From the NCBI RefSeq assembly GCF_004799325.1, contig NZ_SSMD01000005.1:186001-250000 (forward strand): DNA of 64,000 bases, read 5' to 3'. A model generated the notes under the pieces. It had not been told where the DNA came from. It ran no database searches and saw nothing but the letters and a program-made list of their open reading frames with translations. Source of the DNA: Thalassobius vesicularis (GTDB lineage: Bacteria; Pseudomonadota; Alphaproteobacteria; Rhodobacterales; Rhodobacteraceae). Shown here piece after piece: positions 52,064 through 60,797 of the stretch; positions within the stretch are counted from its first letter, which is position 1, and the number at the start of each line of letters is the position of its first letter. A program made the position numbers and the translations under genes.

Positions 52064-53720
52064 TTTTCCTCGCAGCCTCCGGGTAGAGGGCGGCCTTGAA
52101 CGGGTCCAGGCCAAGGCGGCGGTAGGCCTCGAGGAAGGTTTCCTCGGGGGTTTCGCGCAGTTCCAGGTAGGCGCGGATGATTCGCTCGATGGCGTCCACG
52201 ATCTCGTCATAGGCAAAGCCCGGGCCGGCGCGTTCGCCGATCACCATGTCCTGCGTGCCGTCGCCGCCCAGCGTGATCTGGTAGTTCTCGACGCCCGCGC
52301 GATCCAGACCCAGAATGCCGATATGGCCGACATGGTGGTGGCCGCAGGCATTGATGCAGCCCGAGATCTTGATCTTCAACGGACCGACCTCATGCTCCAG
52401 CTTAAGCTCTTCGAAACGCACGGCAATTTGCTGCGCGACGGGGATCGCGCGGGCAGTCGCCAGGGCGCAATAATCCATGCCGGGGCAGGCGATGATGTCG
52501 CTGATCAGGCCGATATTCGCGGTCGCCAGACCCTGCGATTTCAGCGCGGCGTGCAGCGCGGGCAGGTCCGATTTGTGGACATGCGGCAGGATCACGTTCT
52601 GCTCGTGGCTGATGCGCAGTTCATCGTGCGCATACTGTTGCGCCAGATCGGCCAGCAGACGCATCTGGTCGCTGGTCGCATCGCCCGGCGTTTGCCCGTG
52701 CGCCTTGAGCGAAACGGTCACGATCGCATAGCCCGGCGCCTTGTGCGCAGACAGGTTGGTGTCAGCCCAAGAGCGGAAGACGGGATCGTTTTCGTAAGCC
52801 GTATCAAAGGCTTGCGTGTCCTTGTCCGCAAAGTCAGGCGCGGCGAACATGGCTTCGATCTCGGCCAGGGCCTCTTGATCGACGCCCGAGAACAGCGGGC
52901 GCAGCTCGGCAAAGCGCGCCTCGACAAGATCGCGGTAAGTGTCGAGCCCGTTTTCGTTCACGGTGATCTTGATTCGCGCCTTGTACTTGTTGTCGCGACG
53001 ACCCAGCAGGTTGTAGACGCTGACGACCGCCTCGAGGTAGGGCAGCAGGTCGGCCTTGGGCAGGAAGTCCTTGATAACCTTACCAACAACCGGGGTCCGG
53101 CCCAGACCGCCACCGACGATCACCTGCACGCCTTCGACGCCGTCGCGCGACACCAGACGCAGGCCGATGTCATGCGCGGCGGTGACGGCGCGGTCCTGCG
53201 CGCTGCCGGTTATCGCGATCTTGAACTTTCGCGGCAGGAACTGGAATTCCGGGTGATCGGTGGACCATTGGCGGATCAGCTCGGCCAGCGGGCGGGGGTC
53301 GTTAACCTCTTCGGCGGTGGCACCGGCGAAATGGTCCGAGGTCACGTTGCGGATCGTGTTCCCCGAGGTCTGAATCGCGTGCAGGTTCACCTCGGCCAGC
53401 GCGTCCAGGATATCCGGCACGTCGGGCAGCTTGGGCCAGTTGTACTGGATGTTCTGACGGGTGGTGAAGTGACCGTAGCCCTTGTCGAATTTGTCAGCGA
53501 TCACAGCCAGTTGGCGCATCTGGGCGCCGTTCAGCGTGCCATAGGGAATGGCCACGCGGAGCATGTAGGCGTGCAGCTGCAGGTACAGGCCGTTCATCAG
53601 GCGCAGGGGGCGGAATTCGTCCTCGGTCAGCGAGCCGTCAATGCGGCGCGCGACCTGTTGACGAAACTGGGCATTCCGGGCGGCCAGAAATTTTTTGTCG
53701 AAGTCCGAATATTTATACAT
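52053..53720 (-). CDS. cysI: Nitrite/sulfite reductase, siroheme Fe-S hemoprotein
   Basis: Reduces sulfite to sulfide. 555 residues from ATG 53720. The coupled siroheme and 4Fe-4S ligands are Cys412, Cys418 (CPGMDYC), Cys455 and Cys459 (GCINACGHHHVG). No CysJ flavoprotein is nearby; fpr may supply electrons via ferredoxin. ATG 53720 is preferred over the GTG at 53723 because GAGG lies seven bases before it. The start overlaps the DUF2849 stop (TGATG). Confidence 0.92.
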   Translation of the reverse strand: MYKYSDFDKKFLAARNAQFRQQVARRIDGSLTEDEFRPLRLMNGLYLQLHAYMLRVAIPYGTLNGAQMRQLAVIADKFDKGYGHFTTRQNIQYNWPKLPDVPDILDALAEVNLHAIQTSGNTIRNVTSDHFAGATAEEVNDPRPLAELIRQWSTDHPEFQFLPRKFKIAITGSAQDRAVTAAHDIGLRLVSRDGVEGVQVIVGGGLGRTPVVGKVIKDFLPKADLLPYLEAVVSVYNLLGRRDNKYKARIKITVNENGLDTYRDLVEARFAELRPLFSGVDQEALAEIEAMFAAPDFADKDTQAFDTAYENDPVFRSWADTNLSAHKAPGYAIVTVSLKAHGQTPGDATSDQMRLLADLAQQYAHDELRISHEQNVILPHVHKSDLPALHAALKSQGLATANIGLISDIIACPGMDYCALATARAIPVAQQIAVRFEELKLEHEVGPLKIKISGCINACGHHHVGHIGILGLDRAGVENYQITLGGDGTQDMVIGERAGPGFAYDEIVDAIERIIRAYLELRETPEETFLEAYRRLGLDPFKAALYPEAARKNAA

Positions 53721-54022
53721 CACGCCACCTCTGCCTGCTTGCCGTGGAAATAATTCGAGGGGCCGGTGCGGCGGAAATCCTCGCGGAAATGGGTCGGCTC
53801 AGGGCCGTTCTCGCCCTTGCTGACGTCGATCAGATAGGCGCCAACCACTTGATTACGTTGACGTTCTGCATCCAGAAGGCGCATCTGGGCGTGGGCCTCG
53901 TCCTCGATCAGTTCAGCCTGGCACATCTGGCGCGTCCAGGTGTCGGCGGTGGTCAGATAGACCACGTCACCTTCGAGCAACGCGTTGGCGGTGATGACCT
54001 TGGGAGTGAAAGGACGGGGCAT
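53720..54022 (-). CDS. DUF2849 family protein
   Basis: A 100-residue protein that is the first gene of the sulfate-reduction operon. MPRPFTPKVITANALLEGDVVYLT and AHAQMRLLDAERQRNQVVGAYLIDV fit DUF2849, a family confined mainly to alphaproteobacterial sulfite reductase operons. Function unknown. In relatives a siroheme synthase gene often lies just upstream, but here it is absent. ATG 54022 is chosen; the longer frame to 54442 runs antisense to the regulator gene. Confidence 0.88.
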   Translation of the reverse strand: MPRPFTPKVITANALLEGDVVYLTTADTWTRQMCQAELIEDEAHAQMRLLDAERQRNQVVGAYLIDVSKGENGPEPTHFREDFRRTGPSNYFHGKQAEVA

Positions 54023-54063
54023 CGGGTGTATCCTCTGCTTGGGAAATCGTTTCGGATGTCGTG

Positions 54064-54117
54064 TTGACTTGCTGTGCAATATAGAAAATATTCCCCCTAT
54101 TCCGCCATATGCGGGAA
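54064..54117. promoter_or_regulatory. Divergent control region of the sulfur operon and its Lrp-type gene
   Basis: On the plus strand TTGACT (54064-54069) and AATATT (54087-54092), 17 bases apart, could be a promoter for the regulator gene. On the minus strand TATATT (54078-54083) could be a -10 for the sulfur operon without a good -35. The imperfect dyad TTCCGCCATATGCGGGAA (54100-54117) lies beside them and may be an operator. The region is notably AT-rich. Confidence 0.4.
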
Positions 54118-54188
54118 GAAATAAGGACATCATCGAGTTTGGCACCCAAAACCGAACGGATTGTTCCAAATGAAGCGGAGAAAGAAAA

Positions 54189-54650
54189 ATGTCGGTTCGG
54201 CTGGATGAGACGGACAGAAAAATCCTTGTGGAGATGCAACGCGATGCGGGGCAATCCCTAGACGAAATCGCGCGCAAAGTCGGGTCGTCAAAGACGCCGG
54301 TGTGGAATCGAATCCGCAAGATGCGCGAGGCCGGCGTCATGGGCCCGCAGACCGTGGTGCTGGACGCCGAGAAGCTGGGGTTCGACGCGTGCTTCTTCGT
54401 GCTGATCCGCACGTCCGAGCACGAGGCTGAGTGGCAGCGCAAGTTCCTGAAAGCATTGCAAGATCGCGCGGAAGTGCAAGAGGCGCACCGGCTGGCGGGG
54501 GATATCGACTATATCCTGAAAGTGCGCGTCAAGAACGCGCGCGCCTACGACGAATTCTATCAGTCGCTGATTTCCGAGGTGAAGGTGCACAACGTCACGG
54601 CGCTGCTGTCGATGGAGGAAATCAAGTCCACGACGGCCCTGCCATTGTGA
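54189..54650 (+). CDS. Lrp/AsnC family transcriptional regulator
   Basis: A 153-residue regulator. The N-terminal helix-turn-helix spans about residues 18-45 (SLDEIARKVGSSKTPVWNRIRKMREAGV), followed by a RAM ligand-binding domain with ALQDRAEVQEAHRLAGDIDYILKV. It is transcribed away from the sulfur-assimilation operon and probably controls it, perhaps sensing a sulfur amino acid (inference). ATG 54189 follows a GGAG site. Confidence 0.9.
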   Translation: MSVRLDETDRKILVEMQRDAGQSLDEIARKVGSSKTPVWNRIRKMREAGVMGPQTVVLDAEKLGFDACFFVLIRTSEHEAEWQRKFLKALQDRAEVQEAHRLAGDIDYILKVRVKNARAYDEFYQSLISEVKVHNVTALLSMEEIKSTTALPL

Positions 54651-54688
54651 GAATTTTGTCCTGACAGGGCGGACGGTAAAGTGACAAA

Positions 54689-54718
54689 CGCCGCGCGACT
54701 CGGGGAGAGCGCGCGGCG
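54689..54718 (+). terminator. GC hairpin after the Lrp-type gene
   Basis: Perfect 9-bp stem CGCCGCGCG (54689-54697) / CGCGCGGCG (54710-54718) with a 12-base loop and no T-run. It lies 38 bases after the regulator stop and may end its transcript. Confidence 0.5.
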
Positions 54719-54750
54719 GGGTCACGATCCGTTCAGACGGAAATTTGTAA

Positions 54751-54782
54751 GGATTCGGGACGTTTTCGCACGTCCCGAATCC
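54751..54782 (-). terminator. Intrinsic terminator after tyrS
   Basis: Perfect 13-bp stem GGATTCGGGACGT (54751-54763) / ACGTCCCGAATCC (54770-54782). On the minus strand it is followed by TTACAAATTTCC. It lies four bases after the tyrS stop. Confidence 0.8.
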
Positions 54783-54786
54783 GGGG

Positions 54787-56040
54787 TCAGTCGGCCAGTT
54801 TGACCAGCGCGTGCCGCTTCTTGCCGGCCGACAGTTTGACCGGCGAGGACAGCGCACCGGCGTCCAGCATCAGGCCGGCGTCGGTCAGCGGCTCGTCGTC
54901 GATGCGCGCGCCACCCTCGGCGATCAGGCGCTTGGCGTCCTTGCCGGATTTCGCCAGGCCCGAGCGGACAAGAGCCTGCACGATGGACAGGCCGTCGCCC
55001 AGCTCGGCGCGGGGGATTTCGACGGTGGGCAGGTCGTCACCGGCGCCACCCTTTTCGAAGACTTCACGCGCGGTCGCCTCGGCGGCGGCGGCGGCTTCGG
55101 CGCCGTGGCACAGGGTGGTGACCTCGTTGGCCAGGATCACCTTGGCGGCGTTAATGTCCGACCCGGCCAGCGCGCCCAGACGCTCGCATTCGTCCAGCGG
55201 CAGCTCGGTATAGAGCTTCAGGAACCGGCCCACATCGGCATCGGTGGTGTTGCGCCAGAACTGCCAGAACTCGTAGGGGCTGCGCATGTCGGCATTCAGC
55301 CAGACCGCGCCATCGGCGGATTTGCCCATCTTCTTGCCGTCCGAGGTGGTCAGCAGCGGCGAGGTCAGGCCAAAGATCTGGTTGTCCAGCACGCGGCGGG
55401 TCAGGTCGATGCCGTTGACGATATTGCCCCACTGGTCCGAGCCGCCCATTTGCAGCAGACAGCCATAGCGGCGGTTCAGCTCGAGGAAGTCATAGGCCTG
55501 CAGGATCATGTAGTTGAATTCGAGGAACGAGAGCGACTGCTCGCGGTCCAGACGCGATTTCACGGATTCAAACGACAGCATCCGGTTGACCGAGAAATGC
55601 CGCCCGATGTCGCGCAGGAAATCGAGGTAGTTGAGGCCGTCCAGCCACTCGGCATTGTTCAGCATCAAGGCGGGCGTGTCGGCGCGGTCGTAATCGAGGT
55701 ACTTGGCAAAGACCTTCTTGATCCCGGCGATGTTGTCGTCGATCTGGTCGGGGGTCAGCAGGGGGCGCTCATCCGCGCGGAACGAGGGATCGCCCACCTT
55801 GGTGGTGCCGCCGCCCATCAGGGTGATCGGCTGGTGGCCGGTCTTTTGCAGCCAGCGCAGCATCATGATCTGGATCAGGCTGCCGACGTGCAGCGATTTC
55901 GCCGTCGCGTCAAAGCCGATATAGGCCGGAACCACCCCTTTGCTCAGCACCTCGTCAAGGCCCTGATAATCGGTGCAATCGGCCAGAAAGCCGCGCTGCA
56001 TCATGACGGTCATGAAGTCCGATTTGGGGTGGTAGGTCAT
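54787..56040 (-). CDS. tyrS: Tyrosine--tRNA ligase
   Basis: Charges tRNA-Tyr. 417 residues. The class I signature HVGS is at residues 51-54 and the KMSKS-type loop reads KKMGKS. A C-terminal S4 RNA-binding domain ([24 protein letters not shown]) is present, and GSDQWGN is typical of TyrS. Start ATG 56040 gives the usual MTYHPKSDF. The longer frame to 56220 is antisense to anmK. Divergent from anmK. Confidence 0.96.
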   Translation of the reverse strand: MTYHPKSDFMTVMMQRGFLADCTDYQGLDEVLSKGVVPAYIGFDATAKSLHVGSLIQIMMLRWLQKTGHQPITLMGGGTTKVGDPSFRADERPLLTPDQIDDNIAGIKKVFAKYLDYDRADTPALMLNNAEWLDGLNYLDFLRDIGRHFSVNRMLSFESVKSRLDREQSLSFLEFNYMILQAYDFLELNRRYGCLLQMGGSDQWGNIVNGIDLTRRVLDNQIFGLTSPLLTTSDGKKMGKSADGAVWLNADMRSPYEFWQFWRNTTDADVGRFLKLYTELPLDECERLGALAGSDINAAKVILANEVTTLCHGAEAAAAAEATAREVFEKGGAGDDLPTVEIPRAELGDGLSIVQALVRSGLAKSGKDAKRLIAEGGARIDDEPLTDAGLMLDAGALSSPVKLSAGKKRHALVKLAD

Positions 56041-56122
56041 GGTTTTGTCCCTTTGAACGTTGCGCGGCTGTGTATAGTGTGCAATCCGGGCAAGCGAAAC
56101 CGGTTTTCGGCAGGGTTGGGGT

Positions 56123-57226
56123 ATGAAAAACAGCGAACCGCTTTGGGTTCTGGGCACGATGTCGGGCACCTCGCTGGACGGGGTGGACGCGGCGATGGTG
56201 CTGACCGACGGCGTGCGCATTCTGGACTTCGGCGAAAGCGGCTATCGGCCCTATTCGGCTCAGGAACAGGCGGTGCTGCGCGCGGCCCTGGGACGCTGGC
56301 CCGGTGAGGACGGCGTGGCCGAGGCCGCCCGCATCGTCGAGGACGCACATCTGGAGCTGCTGTCAAGCATCGGCGGCGCGGCGCTGATCGGCTTTCACGG
56401 CCAGACCCTGGCGCATGACCCCGAGGGGCGCGGCACCCATCAGGCCGGAGACGGCGCCCGCCTGGCCGAGGAGTTGCGCATTCCGGTGGTGTGGGACTTC
56501 CGCTCAGCCGATGTAAGGATGGGCGGGCAGGGGGCCCCGTTGGCGCCGTTCTACCACTTCGCCTGCGCGCAATGGATCGGGGCGAAACGGCCGCTGGCGA
56601 TGCTGAACCTGGGCGGGGTGGGCAACATCACCTGGATCGACCCGCATAAACCCGGCCCGGAAACCCCGGGGGCGCTGCTGGCCTTCGATACTGGCCCCGC
56701 GAACGCGCCGCTGAACGACCTGATGATGCAACGCCGCGGCGAGCCTTTCGATCGCGACGGCTCGCTCGCATCTCAGGGCGAGGTGGTCGCCGGCGCGCTG
56801 GAGCTGTTCCTGGATGACGTGTATTTCCGCCGGATGCCGCCCAAGTCGCTGGACCGCGACGCCTTTGCCGACATGCTCGAGCTGGTGCGCGAACTGGACG
56901 ACGCCGATGCCGCCGCCACGATGACCGGCATGGCCGCCGCCGCCGTGATGCAGGCGATGGAACATTGCCCAATCCCGCCCGATCAGCTTCTGATCACCGG
57001 AGGTGGACGCCACAACCCCGTGATGATGGAAATGCTGCGCGTCGGCCTCGATTGCCCGGTCCATGCCATCGAAGAGGTCGGCCTGAACGGCGACATGCTG
57101 GAGGCGCAGGCCTTCGCCTACCTGGCCGCCCGGGTTCAACGCGGCCTACCCACGTCCTGCCCCACAACAACAGGTGTGCGCGCATTGGTCGGCGGCGGCG
57201 AAATCTCGTCGCCCTCCATTCTGTAG
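56123..57226 (+). CDS. anmK: Anhydro-N-acetylmuramic acid kinase
   Basis: Phosphorylates and opens 1,6-anhydroMurNAc in cell-wall recycling. 367 residues. The N-terminal ATP loop [13 protein letters not shown] is at residues 11-23; [25 protein letters not shown] and [15 protein letters not shown] are conserved. ATG 56123 follows AGGGTTGGGG. No other recycling genes are nearby. A pair of dispersed repeats lies downstream. Confidence 0.95.
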   Translation: MKNSEPLWVLGTMSGTSLDGVDAAMVLTDGVRILDFGESGYRPYSAQEQAVLRAALGRWPGEDGVAEAARIVEDAHLELLSSIGGAALIGFHGQTLAHDPEGRGTHQAGDGARLAEELRIPVVWDFRSADVRMGGQGAPLAPFYHFACAQWIGAKRPLAMLNLGGVGNITWIDPHKPGPETPGALLAFDTGPANAPLNDLMMQRRGEPFDRDGSLASQGEVVAGALELFLDDVYFRRMPPKSLDRDAFADMLELVRELDDADAAATMTGMAAAAVMQAMEHCPIPPDQLLITGGGRHNPVMMEMLRVGLDCPVHAIEEVGLNGDMLEAQAFAYLAARVQRGLPTSCPTTTGVRALVGGGEISSPSIL

Positions 57227-57253
57227 CGTCTTATCGGCGACACCGTTGCGCCG

Positions 57254-57280
57254 TGAGTATTTGGATCAGAAAGAAGCCAG
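57254..57280. repeat. 27-base repeat, copy 2
   Basis: The same 27 bases as at 47781-47807 (TGAGTATTTGGATCAGAAAG then AAGCCAG), starting 28 bases after the anmK stop. Bases just before both copies are also partly alike (CCGTTG). It is followed closely by a copy of the CTTCTTCTTTTT element. Confidence 0.8.
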
Positions 57281-57298
57281 AAGGCGCGCGCCCTTACC

Positions 57299-57362
57299 CT
57301 TCTTCTTTTTCCAAATATCCCGGGGGGTGAATGGCCGCAGGCCAGAGGGGGGCTGGCCCCCC
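57299..57362. repeat. Dispersed palindromic repeat copy
   Basis: CTTCTTCTTTTTCC then AAATATCCCGGGGGG, an inverted repeat TGGCC-GCA-GGCCA (57332-57344) and hairpin GGGGGGC-TG-GCCCCCC (57347-57362). The hairpin ends 23 bases before the end of the radical SAM gene on the minus strand. Confidence 0.85.
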
Positions 57363-57385
57363 ATACCCGCTCGCCGCAGGCGCAA

Positions 57386-58339
57386 TCAGGCCGAGCAGCT
57401 TGCCCCACCCAACACACAGAACTTTGCGCAATGGGGGTGGTTCAGGGCGACGGGGCGTTCGGCCTGTTCCAGCGTTTCGCCCAGTTCGAATTGCGGGTCG
57501 TAGGCTAGTAGGGTGCAGGCCAGAACGGTTGGTTTTTCGGCGCCCTTCCGTTTGACCACCATGCGGGAAGAGGCGCACATCACGTCGTCGGGAGATTTGT
57601 TCAAGATGCCCCAGCAGGCGGTGGTGATCTCGGGGACTTCGGCGGTCAGGTCCATTTCGGGGAAGAGGACGGTCTGGCCGGGGTTGTGCGGGTCGATGGC
57701 ATAGCCGCGCTCGGCGAACAAGCGGCCATAGCCGTCGCGGGCGGCGGCGTCGCTTTCGTGCCAGAGGGCGCGGCCTGCCACGGACATGGGGATGCCTGCA
57801 TCGCGCAGGAAGTCCATGCCTTGCAGGGTCTTGGCAAAGCTGCCGGGGCCGCGCTCGGCGTCGTGGCGGGTTTCGTCCCAGTGGTCCAGCGATACGCGCA
57901 GAGTCAGTTTGCCGGGGAAGGCGGCGTTCAGCTGGGTGAGGCCGTCGCGCATGTTGGGGCGCATCATCGGTAGCATGGCGTTGGTGAGGATCAGCACCTC
58001 GTGGCCGGCTTCCAGAGAGAGGCGGGCCATTTCGATGATCTCGGGGTTCATGAAGGGTTCGCCGCCGGTGAAGCCGATCTCGGTGATGGGCCAGGCGCGT
58101 TGGATGGTCTGGGCTAGGTACGAGGCGACTTCGGCCGCCGAAAGGTAGACCAGCGCGTCATTGGTGGGAGAGCTGTCGATATAGCAGTTCGCGCAGGTGA
58201 TGTTGCACAGGGTGCCGGTGTTGAACCACAGCGTGCGGGGATGGGTCAGCGCGACGGTGGCGCGGGTCTGGCCGTCTGCTGTCAGCTTTGGGTCCTGAAA
58301 CTTGCCCACGTTTGCACTGGTTACACTGTGATCTTTCAT
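57386..58339 (-). CDS. Radical SAM protein of unknown substrate
   Basis: A 317-residue radical SAM enzyme. The cluster motif is CNITCANCY (Cys45, Cys49, Cys52), GFTGGEPFMNPEII follows, and TLRVSLDHWDETRHD is typical of the barrel. The C-terminal part has several cysteines: ACWG, CASS, ACTL and the final CAKFCVLGGASC, so a second cluster (SPASM-like) is possible. Start ATG 58339. It is not in an operon with a peptide precursor or cofactor gene I can recognise. Divergent from zwf. Confidence 0.85.
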   Translation of the reverse strand: MKDHSVTSANVGKFQDPKLTADGQTRATVALTHPRTLWFNTGTLCNITCANCYIDSSPTNDALVYLSAAEVASYLAQTIQRAWPITEIGFTGGEPFMNPEIIEMARLSLEAGHEVLILTNAMLPMMRPNMRDGLTQLNAAFPGKLTLRVSLDHWDETRHDAERGPGSFAKTLQGMDFLRDAGIPMSVAGRALWHESDAAARDGYGRLFAERGYAIDPHNPGQTVLFPEMDLTAEVPEITTACWGILNKSPDDVMCASSRMVVKRKGAEKPTVLACTLLAYDPQFELGETLEQAERPVALNHPHCAKFCVLGGASCSA

Positions 58340-58421
58340 GGCGCGTCCGTTCGTTCTGATTGCGCGGCAGGCTAGTGTGTGCGGCAAGGGGAGGGAAGAG
58401 GCGCTTTTGGCCCTGACACCA

Positions 58422-58449
58422 TTGTGAACCGAGGGGGGTGTGCTAGACA
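58422..58449 (+). promoter_or_regulatory. Possible zwf promoter
   Basis: TTGTGA (58422-58427) and TAGACA (58444-58449) with 16 bases between, 56 bases before the zwf start. A weak match to a housekeeping promoter. Confidence 0.25.
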
Positions 58450-58505
58450 TTGGAGGGGGCCGCATCATCCGGGAACCTCTGGGGCCTGCAAACAAGGGGA
58501 AGGCG

Positions 58506-59963
58506 ATGGCATCGCGCGTGATTCCGGTCGATCCGTTCGACCTGGTGATATTTGGCGGCACCGGTGATCTGGCGCGGCGCAAGATATTGCCGGCGCTGTT
58601 CCGGCGCTTTTGCGCGGGCCAGATGGAGGAAGGGACGCGGATCATCGGGGCGGCACGCTCGCAGATGGACGACGTGGAATACCGGGCCTTCGTGGCCGAG
58701 GCGCTGCTGGAGTTCAACAGCGGTCATTCCGGGTGCGAGCCGGGCACGATCAAGCGGTTTCAGAAGACCCTGTCCTATGTCACGCTGGATGCGCGCGGAG
58801 AGGAAGGCTGGGACGCGCTGGCCGCCAAGATGCATCCGGGGCGGGTGCGGGCGTTCTATTTCTCGGTCGGGCCCAGCCTGTTCAGCGATCTGGCGCAGCG
58901 GTTGCACCAGTACGGGATGGCGGATCACGACGCGCGGATCGTGGTGGAAAAGCCGTTTGGCCGGGATCTGGCGACGGCACAGGCGCTGAACCGCTCGCTG
59001 GCCGAGCATTTCGACGAAAGCCAGATCTACCGGATCGACCATTACCTGGGCAAGGAAACCGTTCAGAACCTGATGGCGCTGCGCTTTGGCAATATGCTGT
59101 TCGAGCCGCTGTGGAACAGCCGTTACGTCGACCACATCCAGATCACCGTGGCCGAAACCGTGGGGGTTGGCGGACGGGGGGAATACTATGACCGCGCGGG
59201 GGCGATGCGGGACATGGTGCAGAACCACCTGATGCAGTTGCTGTGCCTGATTGCGATGGAGCCTCCGGCCAAGTTTGACCCGGACGCGGTACGCGACGAA
59301 AAGCTGAAGGTGATCCGCGCGCTGGGCGAGGTGGGGCGCGACGATCTGGTGCGCGGGCAGTACCTGGCCGATCACGAAAAGCCCGGATACCTGGAGCACG
59401 TGGAGAACCCGGACTCGATCACCGAAAGCTTTATCGCGATGAAGCTGAACGTGATCAACTGGCGCTGGGCGGGCACGCCGTTCTACCTGCGCACCGGCAA
59501 GCGGCTGAGCGACCGGGCGAGCGAGATCGCGGTTGTTTTCAAGGAGGCGCCGCACAACATCTTTACCGAGGATACCGGACGGCACCGGAACATCCTGACG
59601 ATCCGGTTGCAGCCGAATGAAGGCATCGACCTGGATGTGACCATCAAGGAGCCGGGGCCGGGTGGGATGCGGCTGGTGGACGTGCCGTTGGACATGACCT
59701 TTTCCGAGGCGCTGGGCCCGGATGCGGACGACGCGGCGGATGCCTACGAGCGGCTGATCATGGACGTGGTGCGCGGCAACCAGACGCTGTTCATGCGCGG
59801 CGACGAGGTGGAGGCCGCCTGGGCCTGGACCGACCCGATCATCGCCAGCTGGGAGGCGCGCGGCGACAAACCGATCCCGTATGCCACCGGCAGTTTCGGC
59901 CCAGAAGATGCGCTGGCGCTGCTGCACCGCTCGGGCCGCAAATGGCGGGAGATCCGGGCATGA
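58506..59963 (+). CDS. zwf: Glucose-6-phosphate dehydrogenase
   Basis: First enzyme of the oxidative pentose-phosphate and Entner-Doudoroff routes. 485 residues. The cofactor loop GGTGDLARRK is at 17-26 and the substrate motif RIDHYLGKE at 176-184. Start ATG 58506 has AAGGGGA upstream; the frame to 58440 lacks a site and is rejected. The stop overlaps the pgl start (ATGA). Confidence 0.96.
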   Translation: MASRVIPVDPFDLVIFGGTGDLARRKILPALFRRFCAGQMEEGTRIIGAARSQMDDVEYRAFVAEALLEFNSGHSGCEPGTIKRFQKTLSYVTLDARGEEGWDALAAKMHPGRVRAFYFSVGPSLFSDLAQRLHQYGMADHDARIVVEKPFGRDLATAQALNRSLAEHFDESQIYRIDHYLGKETVQNLMALRFGNMLFEPLWNSRYVDHIQITVAETVGVGGRGEYYDRAGAMRDMVQNHLMQLLCLIAMEPPAKFDPDAVRDEKLKVIRALGEVGRDDLVRGQYLADHEKPGYLEHVENPDSITESFIAMKLNVINWRWAGTPFYLRTGKRLSDRASEIAVVFKEAPHNIFTEDTGRHRNILTIRLQPNEGIDLDVTIKEPGPGGMRLVDVPLDMTFSEALGPDADDAADAYERLIMDVVRGNQTLFMRGDEVEAAWAWTDPIIASWEARGDKPIPYATGSFGPEDALALLHRSGRKWREIRA

Positions 59964-60631
59964 AGCTGATCGACTACGCCGACCGGGACATGCTGGCGAT
60001 CGATCTGGCGCAGCAACTGGCAGGGGAACTGACCGCCGCCCTGATGCACGAGGAGCGCGCGACGCTGATCGTGCCGGGGGGGACGACACCGGCGCCGATC
60101 TTTGATGCGCTTTGCGCGGCCGATCTGGACTGGGCGCGGGTGGACGTGATGCCCAGTGACGAGCGCTGGGTGCCCGAGGATCACCCCCGCTCGAACGGGC
60201 GTCTGATCCGGGAACGCTTGCTGGTGGGGCGGGCGGCTGCTGCGCGGTTCCTGCCGCTTTACGCTACGGCGGACACGCCCGAGCTGGCGCTGGGCCAGCT
60301 GGAGCAGGTCATCCGCCCCTATCTGCCCGCCGCGGTCGCCTTGCTGGGGATGGGAGAGGACATGCACACTGCCAGCCTGTTCCCGGATGCTGATGGTCTG
60401 GCGCAGGCGCTGGCCGCGGATGCGCCGTCGCTGGTGGCAATTCGTACGGCCGCCCAGCCCGAACCGCGCGTCAGCCTGAGCGCGCGGGCGCTGCGCGGGT
60501 CTTTGTCGCTGCATCTGGTGATCACCGGGCAGGCCAAACGCGACGCGCTGAGCGTGGCGCGCAATCAACCGCCCGAGCGCGCGCCGGTCGCCACCATTCT
60601 GGAAAACGCCGAAATCCATTGGGCTGCCTGA
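59960..60631 (+). CDS. pgl: 6-phosphogluconolactonase
   Basis: Hydrolyses 6-phosphogluconolactone. 223 residues of the NagB-like DevB type, with VPGGTTPAPIFDAL near residues 36-49, MPSDERWVPEDHPRSNGRLI, and LLGMGEDMHTASLFP. It follows zwf with a four-base overlap. The usual third partner, pgi or edd, is not next to it. Confidence 0.94.
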   Translation: MKLIDYADRDMLAIDLAQQLAGELTAALMHEERATLIVPGGTTPAPIFDALCAADLDWARVDVMPSDERWVPEDHPRSNGRLIRERLLVGRAAAARFLPLYATADTPELALGQLEQVIRPYLPAAVALLGMGEDMHTASLFPDADGLAQALAADAPSLVAIRTAAQPEPRVSLSARALRGSLSLHLVITGQAKRDALSVARNQPPERAPVATILENAEIHWAA

Positions 60632-60797
60632 TCTGCGGCGGCTGCCCCCGGTCTGGCCAACCTTGCAACACTCAAACCGAGAAAAGCCAACCGGGGGGTG
60701 CCGTCCGCAAGAGCTTCGGGCGTGTGCGCCTTCTGTGTAGGCAACTTTCAAGCTAGGTGATTCATGTGTCGGGTGCTGCGACGATTTTGCTGTGACG

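Noticed and set aside
53721-53723. GTG start for the sulfite reductase gene
   Set aside because: The ATG at 53720 is better placed relative to GAGG.
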